Assembly: GCF_014203665.1 (NCBI RefSeq)
Contig: NZ_JACHJN010000001.1
Span: forward strand, 558,001 to 622,000
DNA length: 64,000 nucleotides
Direction: 5' to 3'
Origin: Saccharothrix tamanrassetensis
Lineage (GTDB): Bacteria; Actinomycetota; Actinomycetes; Mycobacteriales; Pseudonocardiaceae
Shown here: piece after piece, positions 26,052-35,876 of the stretch
How the letters are laid out: each line of letters begins with the position of its first letter
Numbering within the stretch: the stretch's first letter is position 1
Program-made: the position numbers and the translations under genes
Notes under the pieces: model-generated
Database searches by the model: none
Seen by the model: the letters and a program-made list of their open reading frames with translations, nothing else
Told to the model about the DNA's origin: nothing

Positions 26052-27604
26052 CGCCGGTCACCCGCCGCGGCGCGCAGCGCGGCCCGGTCGGGCTTGCCCG
26101 CGGCGTTGAGCGGCAGCTCGGCGCAGAACCGGATGTCCACCGGGACGTGGTTGGGCGACAGCACACCGCCGATGTGGCCGCGCAGCGCGTCCGGGGTGGG
26201 CGCGGCGCCCGGCCGGGGCACGACGGCGGCGTGCACGTGCTCCACCCGGTCGGCGTCGAGCACGCCGAACACCGCCGCACCGAGCACGTCGGGGTGCCCG
26301 GTCAGCACGTGCTCGACCGCGACCGGGTGCACCTTGATGCCCCGGCTCTTGATCACGTCCGAGATGCGGCCGTGCAGCCGCAGGTAGCCGCGCTCGTCGA
26401 ACCGGCCCAGGTCGCCGGTGCGGTACCAGCCGTCGGCGTCGCGCACCGCCTCGGTGGCGGTCGGGTCGGGCCAGTAGCCGAGCATCGCGAACGGCGTGCG
26501 CACCCACACCTCGCCGGTCCGCCCCGGTGGCAGCTCCCGCAGCCCGTCCGGGTCGCGCACGACGACCTCGGCGAAGGTCGGCCGGCCCGCGCTGTCCAGC
26601 AGCGCCGGGTCGTGGTGGTCGGCCGGGCCGAGCTCGGTGATCGGTCCCAGCTCGGTGGTGCCGTAGGTCTGGGTGAGCACGTCGCCGAACACCGTCACCG
26701 CCTCGGCGAGCCGGGTGGGCGCGGCCGGGCAGCCCGCGTAGGTGAGGGTCCGCAGCGCGGACAGGTCGACCGGGTGGACCGCGAGGTGGTCCAGCAACGC
26801 GTACAGCTGGGGCGGGGACACCGTCATCCGGGTCACCCGGTGCCGTTCGACGGCCGCCAGCGCCTCGCCGGGGTCGAACCGCGGGTGCAGCACCACCGAA
26901 CCGCCCGCGACGAGGGTCATGTCGGCGACCGCGCCGCTGGTGTGGCTCAACGGCAGGGTGGACAGGTAGACCGTGCCGGGGTCGGCGCTCAGGCCGCGCA
27001 CCGCCGCGCGGCGCACCGCGAAGGACACCGCCACGCCCTTCGGCCGGCCGGAGCTGCCGCTGGTGTAGGTCACCGTCGCGGGCGCGTCCGGCGGCACGGG
27101 GGGTTCGACGAAGTCCGACGGCCCGTCGGCCAGGTCGACCACGTCGGCGGCGAGCGGCCCGAGCCCGGCGAGCGCGGGCGGCGCCGCGAGGGCGTCGCGC
27201 AGGGCGCGGGCGGCGTCGACGTGCTCGGCGTCGACCGCGAGCACGTCCAGGCGGGCGGTGTCCAGGGAAGCGCGCAGTCCGGCGAGGTCGATGCGGTCCA
27301 GCGGGTCGACCGCGTTGGCGGTCTGGAGGTGCACCGCGGTGGCACCGGCGAGGTTCGCCGCGTACCGCAGCACCAGGGTCTCCGGGGTGTTGGTGACGGT
27401 GAGCAGGCCGACCACCGGCGGCGCACCGCCCGACCGTTCCGCGAACACCCGGCTCAGGTTGCGCGCCGCGGTGGTGACCCGCGTGGCCAGCTCGCGCCCG
27501 GTCACGACCCGACCGCGCCAGTGCAGCGCCGGGCGGTCCGGGCCGCCCTCCGCGGCGGTCAGCAGGTCCCGCACGTAGTTCCCGGCTCGGTCGTTCTCGC
27601 TCAC
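26048..27604 (-). CDS. AMP-forming ligase, candidate 5-aminolevulinate:CoA ligase
   Basis: 518 residues. P-loop [84 protein letters not shown] and the terminal [10 protein letters not shown]. The N-terminal half is divergent compared with fatty acyl ligases, as in small-substrate ligases. The GTG start follows AGGGGG. Its stop overlaps the next ligase ATG by 4 nt. It is divergent from 5-aminolevulinate synthase, which suggests it activates ALA for cyclisation to the C5N ring (known for AsuD1-type enzymes; assignment here is inference). Confidence 0.82.
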   Translation of the reverse strand: MSENDRAGNYVRDLLTAAEGGPDRPALHWRGRVVTGRELATRVTTAARNLSRVFAERSGGAPPVVGLLTVTNTPETLVLRYAANLAGATAVHLQTANAVDPLDRIDLAGLRASLDTARLDVLAVDAEHVDAARALRDALAAPPALAGLGPLAADVVDLADGPSDFVEPPVPPDAPATVTYTSGSSGRPKGVAVSFAVRRAAVRGLSADPGTVYLSTLPLSHTSGAVADMTLVAGGSVVLHPRFDPGEALAAVERHRVTRMTVSPPQLYALLDHLAVHPVDLSALRTLTYAGCPAAPTRLAEAVTVFGDVLTQTYGTTELGPITELGPADHHDPALLDSAGRPTFAEVVVRDPDGLRELPPGRTGEVWVRTPFAMLGYWPDPTATEAVRDADGWYRTGDLGRFDERGYLRLHGRISDVIKSRGIKVHPVAVEHVLTGHPDVLGAAVFGVLDADRVEHVHAAVVPRPGAAPTPDALRGHIGGVLSPNHVPVDIRFCAELPLNAAGKPDRAALRAAAGDRR

Positions 27605-27688
27605 CCGCGGCCCCCTGTCGGCTTCCTCGCTCGTCGGCGACGATGGCACGAATTCCACCGGAGAAATCCACCTCCGACCCCAACAAGC

Positions 27689-27719
27689 GGTAACCGGGGC
27701 CGGTGGGTTCACGGTTACC
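27689..27719. promoter_or_regulatory. Paired GGTTACC heptamers in the C5N divergent promoter
   Basis: GGTAACC at 27689-27695 (facing the ligases) and GGTTACC at 27713-27719 (facing ALAS). A TTAGCT -10-like box follows the plus-strand copy. The second heptamers are weak. Confidence 0.45.
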
Positions 27720-27830
27720 GGGACCGGGAGCCGGGTCGTTAGCTTTCCGGGTGTCAGCTCCCTGCGACGCGGAAACCGGTCACCGGCGTCCGCGCCGATC
27801 CCGCCGTCCCCTGAGAGAAAAGGCGAGCCC

Positions 27831-29066
27831 GTGATCCAGCACCTGGAAATCTTCGAGCGCCGGATGAACGCGGTCGCCGACAGCAGGCGGGAGTTCCTCG
27901 AAGTCGGCCGGATCGCGGGCCGGTACCCGGCGGCCAGCGCGCGCGTCGAGCAGGACGGCGCCCTGTCGGAGATCCGGATCTGGTGCAGCAACGACTACCT
28001 GGGAATGGGCCAGCACCCGGAGGTGCTGACCGCCATGAAAGAGGCGATCGACAATTACGGGGCCGGTTCCGGTGGCTCCCGCAACATTTCCGGCACCAAC
28101 CACCACCACGTCCTGCTGGAACGGGAGCTGGCCGGGCTGCACGGCAAGGAGCAGGCCCTGCTGTTCAGCTCCGGGTTCTCCGCCAACGACGGTGCGCTGA
28201 CCGTGCTGGCGGGCACCATGGAGAACTGCGTCGTGTTCTCCGACGCGAAGAACCACGCGTCGATCATCGACGGCCTGCGGCACAGCGGCGCGGAGAAGCG
28301 GATCTTCCGGCACAACGACGTGGCGCACCTGCGCGAGCTGCTCGCCGCGACGGACCCGACCCGGCCGAAGCTGATCGTGCTGGAGTCGGTGTACTCGATG
28401 AGCGGCGACATCGCCCCGCTCGCCGAGATCGCCGAGCTGGCCCGCGAGCACGACGCCGTCACCTACCTGGACGAGGTGCACGCGGTCGGCATGTACGGCC
28501 CGCAGGGTGCGGGCATCGCGGCCCGCCTGGGCATCGCCGACCGGTTCACGGTCGTCATGGGCACGCTGGCGAAGGGCTTCGGCACGGCGGGCGGCTACGT
28601 GGCCGGTCCGGCCGCGGTGATCGACACCATCCGCACCTTCTCGCGGCCCTTCATCTTCACCACGTCGCTGCCGCCCGCGACCGCGGCGGGCGCGCTGGCG
28701 GCCGTGCGGCACCTGCGGGCGTCCGACCGGGAACGCGATCGCCTGTGGGAGAACGCGACCCTGATGCACCGCCTGCTGACCGAGCGCGGCATCCCGTTCA
28801 TCTCCGACGAGACCCACATCGTCTCGGTCCTCATCCGCGACGAGCTCAAGTGCAAGAGGGCCTCCGACCTGCTCCTGCGCGACCACGCGATCTACGTGCA
28901 GTCCATCAACGCGCCGAGCGTCCCGGCGGGCGAGGAGATCCTGCGCATCGCGCCGGGTGCCACCCACACCCCGGACGACGTCCGCTCGTTCGTGGACGCG
29001 CTGGACGACGTCTGGCGCGCCGTGGACATCCCGCGCATCGCCGAGCCCGTCGCCAACCCGGCCTGA
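27831..29066 (+). CDS. 5-Aminolevulinate synthase (C5N pathway type)
   Basis: 411 residues of the alpha-oxoamine synthase family: [61 protein letters not shown], and the PLP lysine in [14 protein letters not shown]. It condenses glycine with succinyl-CoA. Actinomycetes make heme by the glutamyl-tRNA route, so an ALAS gene inside a PKS cluster is a recognised sign of C5N (2-amino-3-hydroxycyclopent-2-enone) formation. GTG start with AAGGCGAG. It is followed by a terminator that seems to mark the right border of the cluster. Confidence 0.95.
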   Translation: MIQHLEIFERRMNAVADSRREFLEVGRIAGRYPAASARVEQDGALSEIRIWCSNDYLGMGQHPEVLTAMKEAIDNYGAGSGGSRNISGTNHHHVLLERELAGLHGKEQALLFSSGFSANDGALTVLAGTMENCVVFSDAKNHASIIDGLRHSGAEKRIFRHNDVAHLRELLAATDPTRPKLIVLESVYSMSGDIAPLAEIAELAREHDAVTYLDEVHAVGMYGPQGAGIAARLGIADRFTVVMGTLAKGFGTAGGYVAGPAAVIDTIRTFSRPFIFTTSLPPATAAGALAAVRHLRASDRERDRLWENATLMHRLLTERGIPFISDETHIVSVLIRDELKCKRASDLLLRDHAIYVQSINAPSVPAGEEILRIAPGATHTPDDVRSFVDALDDVWRAVDIPRIAEPVANPA

Positions 29067-29075
29067 CGGGTCGGG

Positions 29076-29113
29076 TGAGCCGCACGCCGTCCCTGAGGGT
29101 GGCGTGCGGCTCA
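29076..29113 (+). terminator. Terminator after ALAS
   Basis: Perfect 13-bp arms 29076-29088 and 29101-29113 with a 12-nt loop, 10 nt after the stop codon. The remaining bases to 29326 hold nothing recognisable. Confidence 0.85.
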
Positions 29114-29326
29114 GGTACGGACACGTGTCCCCGGAGCCGATCCCATCCGTGGTTCCGGCCCGGTCGTGTCGATGATCGGGCGAAGCGGCACCGGCCCGTG
29201 CGAGGTGTCGATAGGATCGTCGGCGTCAGGTCGCGCCGGCTCGCCGGTGCGGAACCGGCAGCCGGGCGGTGGTCCGGGCCGACCCCTGTCATCGCCTAGC
29301 TTCCCCGGTGCACCAGGAGGACCCGC

Positions 29327-29848
29327 GTGTCGTCGACCGTCCGAGACGCGCTGACCGCGCTCGCCGCACTGCTCGCGCCCGACGAACCGGACGTGGCCGG
29401 CCGGGTGGTCCGTGCCCACGACGACCCGGCCGCCTACCTGCGCGCGCACGCCGACCGGCTCGACGACCGGGGCATCGACGAACCGGTCCCCAACCTGGCG
29501 TGGATCGCGCTGGTGGACGCGCTCGCCGACCACCGCCTGCTGGCCGAGGTGGACTGGAAGGAGGACCCGGCGGAGGTCCTGTCGCAACTCCGGGCGCTCC
29601 GGTCCAGCCCGACCAACGCGGGAGCCTGGATCTGGCTGGACGACGCGAGAACCGACGTTCCCACCTACGACTTCCTCCAGTCGGCGGGCGACGGGCTGCG
29701 TGACGGCGGCACCGCCCTCGCCGTCCTGGACATCGAGTCCGACTGCTACCCGCTCGTGCTGCTCCGGGCCTCCCGTGCCCGCGAACTCGTGGACCTGGCC
29801 ACCACCGCGGGATTCACCGCCGGCGTTCTCGGCACGTCGGAGGTCTGA
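29327..29848 (+). CDS. Small conserved hypothetical protein, DUF6630-like
   Basis: 173 residues, acidic, no signal or membrane segment. LVDALADHRLLAEVDWKEDPAEVLSQL and a later DIESDCYPLVLL segment recall the DUF6630 family, but this is recognition by eye and not secure. Start GTG/ATG region at 29327 follows CCAGGAGGA. It is followed within 50 nt by an acetyltransferase gene in the same direction. Function unknown. Confidence 0.65.
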   Translation: MSSTVRDALTALAALLAPDEPDVAGRVVRAHDDPAAYLRAHADRLDDRGIDEPVPNLAWIALVDALADHRLLAEVDWKEDPAEVLSQLRALRSSPTNAGAWIWLDDARTDVPTYDFLQSAGDGLRDGGTALAVLDIESDCYPLVLLRASRARELVDLATTAGFTAGVLGTSEV

Positions 29849-29897
29849 CGGTGGTGCCCGGCAGCCAGGTCGATCCGACCGGGCATCATCAGAGATC

Positions 29898-30452
29898 ATG
29901 GGTGAACACAAGGATCGTCTGCTGCGTGGCGAGTGGTACCTCGACGAACCCGACCTGGTGGAGGAACGGCGGCACTGCGCGCGGGTGCTGGACGACTTCA
30001 ACGCCACCGGTGCGGACGACGACGCCGAGCGGCACCGCCTCCTGAGCGGGCTGTTTGGCGGGTTCGGTCCCGGCGCCCGCGTCCTGCCGCGTTTCCAGTG
30101 CAGCTACGGCTTCCTGACCACCATCGGTGCGAACAGCTTCGTCAACACCGACGCGATCTTCATGGACGACGCCGCGATCACCATCGGTGACGACGTCCGG
30201 ATCGGACCGCGGGCGCAGTTGCTCACCGCTTTGCACCCGGTGGAGGACCACGAACGCCGCCGCGCCGGCTGGGAACGGGCCGCTCCCATCACGATCGGCG
30301 ACAACGCGTGGCTCGGCGGCGGTGTGATCGTCTGCCCCGGCGTCACCATCGGGCGCAACACGGTGATCGGTGCGGGCAGCGTGGTCATCCGCGACCTACC
30401 GGACCACGTGTTCGCCGCAGGCAACCCGGCGAAGGTGATCCGCCGGCTGTGA
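29898..30452 (+). CDS. Left-handed beta-helix O-acetyltransferase (maltose/galactoside acetyltransferase family)
   Basis: 184 residues. N-terminal Mac domain (MGEHKDRLLRGEWYLDEP, RHCARVLDDFNAT), then hexapeptide repeats: TTIGANSFVNTDAIFMDDAAITIGDD, IGPRAQLLTALHPVEDHERR with the catalytic His, and ITIGDNAWLGGGVIVCPGVTIGRNTVIGAGSVV. Trimeric cytosolic enzymes of this family acetylate sugars or related acceptors using acetyl-CoA. No obvious Shine-Dalgarno before the ATG. Not clearly tied to the PKS cluster. Confidence 0.9.
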   Translation: MGEHKDRLLRGEWYLDEPDLVEERRHCARVLDDFNATGADDDAERHRLLSGLFGGFGPGARVLPRFQCSYGFLTTIGANSFVNTDAIFMDDAAITIGDDVRIGPRAQLLTALHPVEDHERRRAGWERAAPITIGDNAWLGGGVIVCPGVTIGRNTVIGAGSVVIRDLPDHVFAAGNPAKVIRRL

Positions 30453-30569
30453 GGACACTATCCACAGTGGACGCGACGCAGATCGTCTGCACGGCGCCGG
30501 CCCTCTGTCCGGTCACCCTGGTCGGGGTGGGTAGAGCCGGGTCCGTTCTAGGCGGTGTCCGGCCTCGGG

Positions 30570-30600
30570 CGGTGGGGGGACCGACCGGTTCGCCCCACCG
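30570..30600. terminator. Probable bidirectional terminator
   Basis: CGGTGGGG (30570-30577) pairs with CCCCACCG (30593-30600), 15-nt loop, between the convergent acetyltransferase and hydrolase genes. Confidence 0.55.
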
Positions 30601-30620
30601 TGCCACCGCCCACGGGTGTC

Positions 30621-31508
<888 letters not shown>

Positions 31509-31511
31509 CTA

Positions 31512-31529
31512 TTACCGAACGATCGGTAA
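31512..31529. promoter_or_regulatory. TetR operator 1 (hydrolase side)
   Basis: TTACCGAACGATCGGTAA: 7-bp inverted half sites TTACCGA/TCGGTAA with a 4-nt centre, overlapping the presumed -10 (TAATAG on the minus strand) of the hydrolase promoter. Confidence 0.8.
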
Positions 31530-31560
31530 AGCAACGTGACAGGTTTGACATCACCCTCCC

Positions 31561-31584
31561 GGTCAACGCGCTTGCGCGTTGACC
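31561..31584. promoter_or_regulatory. Perfect 11-bp inverted repeat in the TetR/hydrolase intergenic region
   Basis: Arms 31561-31571 and 31574-31584 with a 2-nt centre. It overlaps operator 2 by 5 bp, so it may be an extra regulatory site or a leader hairpin. Confidence 0.5.
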
Positions 31585-31597
31585 GTACGTTCGGTAT
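31580..31597. promoter_or_regulatory. TetR operator 2 (regulator side)
   Basis: TGACCGTACGTTCGGTAT, the same design as operator 1 (ACCG[AT]ACG[AT]TCGGTA), ending 10 nt before the TetR start codon. Confidence 0.75.
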
Positions 31598-31606
31598 CCA
31601 TGGGGG

Positions 31607-32164
31607 ATGGCGCGTCCCCCGTCCGTGCGTGACGACGACCTGAGCGACCGGCTGGCCGAGGTGTTCCGCGAGGCCGGATACGAAGGCGCGTCGCTGGGCG
31701 CCTTGTCCGAGGCCGCCGGACTGCGCCGGGCGAGCCTCTACCACCGCTTCCCGGACGGCAAGGTGCAGATGGCCGAGGCGGTGCTGGAGCGGGTGGAGCG
31801 GTTGTTCGCCCACGCCCTGCAGCCCATGCGCGAGGACCCGGACGTGCGGGCCGGGATCACCCGGTCGGCACGGCTGATCGACGGGCTGTACGGCGGCGGC
31901 CTGCTGTCGTGCGTGATGGACAGCATGACGCTCGGCGGCGTGCCCGAAACCGTCCGGCAGCGGGCCGCCGAGATCGCCGAGTCCTGGATCTCGACGATGG
32001 CCGACGCGGCCCGGCGCGGTGGCCGCTCGCGCAGCGCCGCGCGGACGTCGGCCGAGGACGCCTTCGCCTTGGTGGAGGGCGGTTTGGTGCACGGCCGGCT
32101 GTTCGGGGACAGCGGCCCGTTCCAGCGTGCCCTCACCCGCCTCCCGGACCTCTTGCTCGGCTAG
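31607..32164 (+). CDS. TetR/AcrR-family repressor
   Basis: 185 residues. N-terminal helix-turn-helix: LAEVFREAGYEGASLGALSEAAGLRRASLYHRF, then a ligand-binding region with LIDGLYGGGLLSCVMDS resembling YcdC/LmrA-QacR-like members. Divergent from an alpha/beta hydrolase with two matching palindromes between them, so local autorepression and hydrolase control are likely. It ends 3 nt from the opposite-strand remains of the NRPS operon. Confidence 0.92.
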   Translation: MARPPSVRDDDLSDRLAEVFREAGYEGASLGALSEAAGLRRASLYHRFPDGKVQMAEAVLERVERLFAHALQPMREDPDVRAGITRSARLIDGLYGGGLLSCVMDSMTLGGVPETVRQRAAEIAESWISTMADAARRGGRSRSAARTSAEDAFALVEGGLVHGRLFGDSGPFQRALTRLPDLLLG

Positions 32165-32232
32165 GCGCATCGGCCTGGGGCCAGGAAGCGCGCGAACACG
32201 TCCGCGAGGTGGTCCCCCAGCACCGCCCTCAC
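32161..32232 (-). pseudogene. 23-codon remnant of the gene downstream of the NRPS fragment
   Basis: GTG start overlaps the NRPS-fragment stop as GTGA; 23 codons (VRAVLGDHLADVFARF...) then TAG. It keeps the coupled-start geometry of the operon but is far too short for a gene. Probably start and end of a deleted gene. Confidence 0.35.
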
Positions 32233-34442
32233 TCCTCCGGTTCCACGCGCACCCCTCGCACGTTCACCTGTTCGTCGATCCGCCCGAGGTAGCGGAGTCG
32301 ACCGTCCGCCGTGCGGCAAGCGAGATCACCGGTGCGGTACAGCCGCGCGCCGGGCACCGCGGAGAACGGGTGCGGGATGAAACTCTCGGCCGTACGGGCG
32401 GAAGCGCCGAGGTAGCCGTAGGCGAGGCCTGCACCGCCCACGTGCACTTGACCCGGGAACCCGATCGGCACGGGCTCCAGGTCGTCGCCCAGGAGGTGGA
32501 TGTCGGTGTTGGCGATGGGGCGACCGATCGGCACCGGCCCGGTGTCCCGGTCGGAAGCGGTCACCTCGTGCGCGCAACAGCCGGCGGCGGCTTCCGTCGG
32601 GCCGTACTCGTCGATCACCCGAGTGTGCCCGCGCCACGCCGGGTCCGCGTGCACCGCCCGCCCGGTCACCAGCGGGAGGAACAGGCCGGTCACCGTCAGG
32701 TCGAAGCCGATGGACGAGTGCAGGACACTGCCTTCGCCATTCGAGGCGTAGTTCTCGGCGCACCAGAGGAGGTAGTTGACCACCGCCCGGTGCGGCACGA
32801 CCACTCCCTTGGGTTCTCCGGTCGAGCCGGTGGTGAACAAGACGTACGCGACGTCGTCGGTCCGCACCGACACCCGTGCGTCCGCCGACCCCGCAGGCAC
32901 ATCGGAGAAGGAGAAGTCCTCGTCCAACACGATGTCGCAGCCACCGAGCGCGATGAGGCGGTCGCGGCGCAACGCGGGGAGCACGGGATCGACCGGCACA
33001 TAGGCTCCGCCGGCTTTCAACACCCCCAGCAGCACCGCGAGCAGGCCGGAGCCGTGACCGAGGGACACCGCGACCCGCTTGCCGGGACCGATCCCCTTGT
33101 CGGTCAACCACAACGCGATCCGACCGGCCAGCGCGTCCAGATCACGATAGGACAGCCGCCCGCCCGGATCCGCGACGGCGAGGGCGTCCGGAGTCCGGGC
33201 GGCCTGTTCCTCGAACAGTTCGTGGAGCGTCCGGTCCACCGGGCGCACATCACCTTGGACGAACCCGTCCAAGAGTTCGCCGCGCGTGCGCGGGTCGAGC
33301 GCACCGACCCGCCGGACGGGCGTCGAGCCGTCTGCGAGCAACCCGGCCAACAGGGTGCGGTACTGGCTGTCCAGGTGCCGCAGGTATTCCGAACCGAACC
33401 GGTCGGAGTGCCACACGAGCCGATCTCCGATGCACGTCAGCCTGACGTCGCACGGCTCCGCGTCGACGTCGTCCCACACCACCGGGAAACCTCGTGTCGG
33501 CACGGCGGGCACGTACTCGAACGCGGCCGTCCACCCGGTCGGATCCGCGTCCCGGATGAACTCCTCCACCTCCTCGGTGGCCGTCAGTTGCGAGTCGATC
33601 GCGGCGACCACCGCGCCGAAGCCGGTGGCGTCGCCGATCGAGGACCGCGTGCCGACCCAGAGCGTGAACGGACCGGGGCAGTCGCGCAGCTCCTCGTGCT
33701 TGCGGGCCGGGAACGCCGTGCCGACGGACACCTCCCGTTGACCGCTGATCCGGTGCAGCAGCACGTGCCAGACGGCGAGCAGCACGCTTTCCACGCGCAC
33801 CCCACACGACCGGGCGTAGTCCCCGACCGCCGACCGCACGCTCTCGAACGCTCCCGCAACCCCACCGGGCAACGGGAACCACACCAGTGCCGCATCCGCG
33901 CGGGCGGTGACCAGCGCTGCCGTGCCGTGGGTATCGGCCAGCTCGTGTTGCCTCTCGGCGTACTGGACGTACCGCAGAGCCTCACCGGGCGTCCGACCCG
34001 CGTAGTGGTCCGCGGTCCAACCGACGACCAACCGCAACGTCGCACGGTCGGCGGCCATGGGGCACAACGTGATCAGCAGTCGGCGGGTACGTACGAACAG
34101 CGTCGCGCGCACCACGGGTCCGTGTTCAAGGTCGAACGGCCGCGCACGCTCGTCAGCCGCGATCCGCTCCACCGCACCGTCCACTTCGGACCATTCGAGT
34201 CCCATGTCGTCCCGGACCACCTGCACGGCGGTCCGCACCCCGGGGACGCGGTGGTACGTCGTGCGCAAGATCTCGTGCTCCCGCACCACAGCACGCAGGG
34301 CGGCGGCGAGCCGGGACGCGTCGAGCAACCCCTCGATCGCGACCAGCGCCTGAGCCGAGCACGGCCGCCCGGACTCCAGCACCCGCCACACCCGCCGTTG
34401 CTGCACCGAGAGCCGGTGGCCCTCCACCCGCACGCCGGTCAC
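32229..34442 (-). pseudogene. Truncated NRPS: condensation domain + adenylation domain with internal deletion
   Basis: 737 residues. Residues 1-400 are a condensation-type domain whose HHxxxDG site reads CPMAADR, so it is catalytically atypical. Residues 405-737 are an adenylation domain with FTTGSTGEPKGVVVPH and EYGPTEAAAGCC, but about 60 residues are missing between LVTGRAV and HTRVIDEYGPTE, and the protein stops right at motif A8 (VNVRGVRVEPEE), losing A9-A10, the carrier and any release domain. The GTG start overlaps the stop of the TauD remnant (GTGA). It is an open frame but cannot be a working module. Confidence 0.85.
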
Positions 34443-34546
34443 CGGAACCGGACCACGTCGCCCATGGCGGCCAACAGCTCACGCTCACCCCGGAACGGGT
34501 TGCGGGCGTGCGCTGCCGAGATGTTGTTTACCACCATCACATCACC
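34439..34546 (-). pseudogene. C-terminal remnant of a TauD/SyrP-like dioxygenase
   Basis: 35 residues, GDVMVVNNISAAHARNPF then GERELLAAMGD, match the last segment of SyrP-type Fe(II)/2-oxoglutarate hydroxylases (GDVLLVDN...HGRxPFxGxR). The rest of the gene is gone; upstream, in another frame, lies the start of a condensation domain (34680). Confidence 0.7.
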
Positions 34547-34680
34547 GCGCTGGTCTGTCGGCACTCCAGCGCCGGCGCGAAGCCCGGGTTGCGCACCGGG
34601 TTTCCCGGGCTGATCCAGTCGGTGACCCACAGTCGCTCCTGCGCGAACGACGGCACGGCGAAGTCTGCGTACCCGTTCAC
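34537..34680 (-). pseudogene. N-terminal remnant of an NRPS condensation domain
   Basis: 47-codon frame starting GTG, overlapping the mbtH stop as GTGA. Residues 9-31 (VPSFAQERLWVTDWISPGNP) are motif C1 of a condensation domain. It runs out of frame into the TauD remnant, so a large deletion joined the two. Confidence 0.75.
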
Positions 34681-34880
34681 CGGTCCGCGCTCTCCCGCTC
34701 GATCCTCCGGCGCAGGCTCAGGGGCCGGAGGTCGGTCCACACCCGCTCGATGTGCGCCAGGCACTCCTCCTTCGTGCCGCTGACACCCACATCGGACCAG
34801 CCCGGCGCGTTCGCGCGGTCGGTCGGCCAGATCGAGTACTGCTCCTCGTGGTTGACCACGACCTTGTAAACGGCCCCCAT
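34677..34880 (-). CDS. mbtH: MbtH-like protein
   Basis: 67 residues, full length. The family signature is complete: VVNHEEQYSIWP, then GWSDVG, ECLAHIERVWTDLRPLSL. MbtH proteins bind NRPS adenylation domains and make them soluble and active. ATG with GGGGGA upstream. It is the only intact gene in a wrecked NRPS operon, and could still serve NRPSs elsewhere in the genome. Confidence 0.93.
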   Translation of the reverse strand: MGAVYKVVVNHEEQYSIWPTDRANAPGWSDVGVSGTKEECLAHIERVWTDLRPLSLRRRIERESADR

Positions 34881-34899
34881 GTCGGGAAATCCCCCTCGG

Positions 34900-35208
34900 C
34901 GAGAACTGGATGCGGATGCGCGGTGCCCGCCCCACGGCGGCGTGACCGGTGCGGTGCAGCCGGTCGAGCTCCCGCGCCAGATCGGCGATCTTCGGGTGGT
35001 CGAACACCAGGCTGATCGGCGCACGCACCCCGACCACGCCACCACGACAGACGACCAGCGCCCGCAGGTGGTGCACCCGAGCTTTGGCCCTGCCCTCCGA
35101 CCACCGGTGGCTCCAACGCACGTCGGACGTCGCAACGACGATCGCTTCGGGAGTCGCGACCGCCTGCGCGGCGACGCGTTCGTGCGCAACGGTGTCACGC
35201 CGGCACAC
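34900..35208 (-). pseudogene. NRPS remnant: adenylation N-terminus joined to carrier-domain C-terminus
   Basis: From a GTG at 35208: HERVAAQAVATPEAIVV and RVHHLRALVVCRGGVVGV are the first motifs of an adenylation domain; at about residue 63 (position ~35022) the frame jumps to PISLVFDHPKIADLARELDRL, the last helices of a peptidyl carrier domain. The deletion is in frame and removes around 500 residues including the catalytic core and the phosphopantetheine serine. Confidence 0.75.
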
Positions 35209-35680
35209 GAGCGGCCTCCTCCAGTTCGGGGTACCGCGACCTGATCGGCGTGAACAGGCCCACGACGACCACGGCCGACAACACAACCGCCACCCCGAGC
35301 AGCGGGCCGCGAACACCGAACGCGGCCACCAGTGCGGTGAGCGCGCTCGCGCCGAGCGGGGCGAGCGCCGTGTGGACGGTCCAGAACGCCGACGTCACGC
35401 GGCCGAGCAGGTGGTCGGGCGTGACGGACTGGCGCAGTGACATCGAGGAGATGCCGGCCAGCGCCATGCCGAACGCGTAGCCGAGCACCGCGCCCGCCAC
35501 CACCAGGGCCGACCCGGACCCCGCCAACACCGCGACGGCCGCCGCGCACAGCAGGACCAGCAGCGGCAGGGCGACCAGCGCGAACGAGTTGCCCAGCTCC
35601 GACAGCGTCTGCCCGGCCCAGAAGACCGTGAAGTCGCGGTCCGCCCGCAGCGGCCGGGAGGAAGCCGTCCGCTCAGCCAT
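35195..35680 (-). pseudogene. Internally deleted MFS transporter
   Basis: 161 residues against about 400-430 for the family. The N-terminal cytoplasmic start and first membrane segment (RDFTVFWAGQTLSELGNSFALVALPLLVLL) join directly to the last three or four segments (VVAGAVLGYAFGMALAG, SVTPDHLLGRVTSAFWTV, LGVAVVLSAVVVVGLF). MFS_3-type exporters commonly accompany NRPS clusters. The frame is intact but the transport core is missing. Confidence 0.8.
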
Positions 35681-35876
35681 CGGTTCCGCCGTGCGGTTCG
35701 GCCATCGCCACCGCGATGCGGCGCGGACCGGTGTACGGCTCGTCCGCGTACACCTCCCGCAGGCCGCGTCGGACGGCGTCGGGCAACGTCGTCACGGGGA
35801 ACATGGCCGCGTGGTCGAACCACACCCGAGCGTCGGTCACCGGGTCCACGTGCACCGCGTCCCGCACCGCCCGGAC
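35673..35876 (-). pseudogene. Remnant of a TauD/SyrP-like hydroxylase
   Basis: 67 codons: DPVTDARVWFDHAAMFPVTTLPDAV resembles the central VWFNxxxxFH segment of SyrP-type hydroxylases, and PYTGPRRIAVAMAE is their C-terminal end; the part between, with the second Fe ligand, is missing, as is the N-terminus. Its stop overlaps the start of the MFS remnant. Confidence 0.6.
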
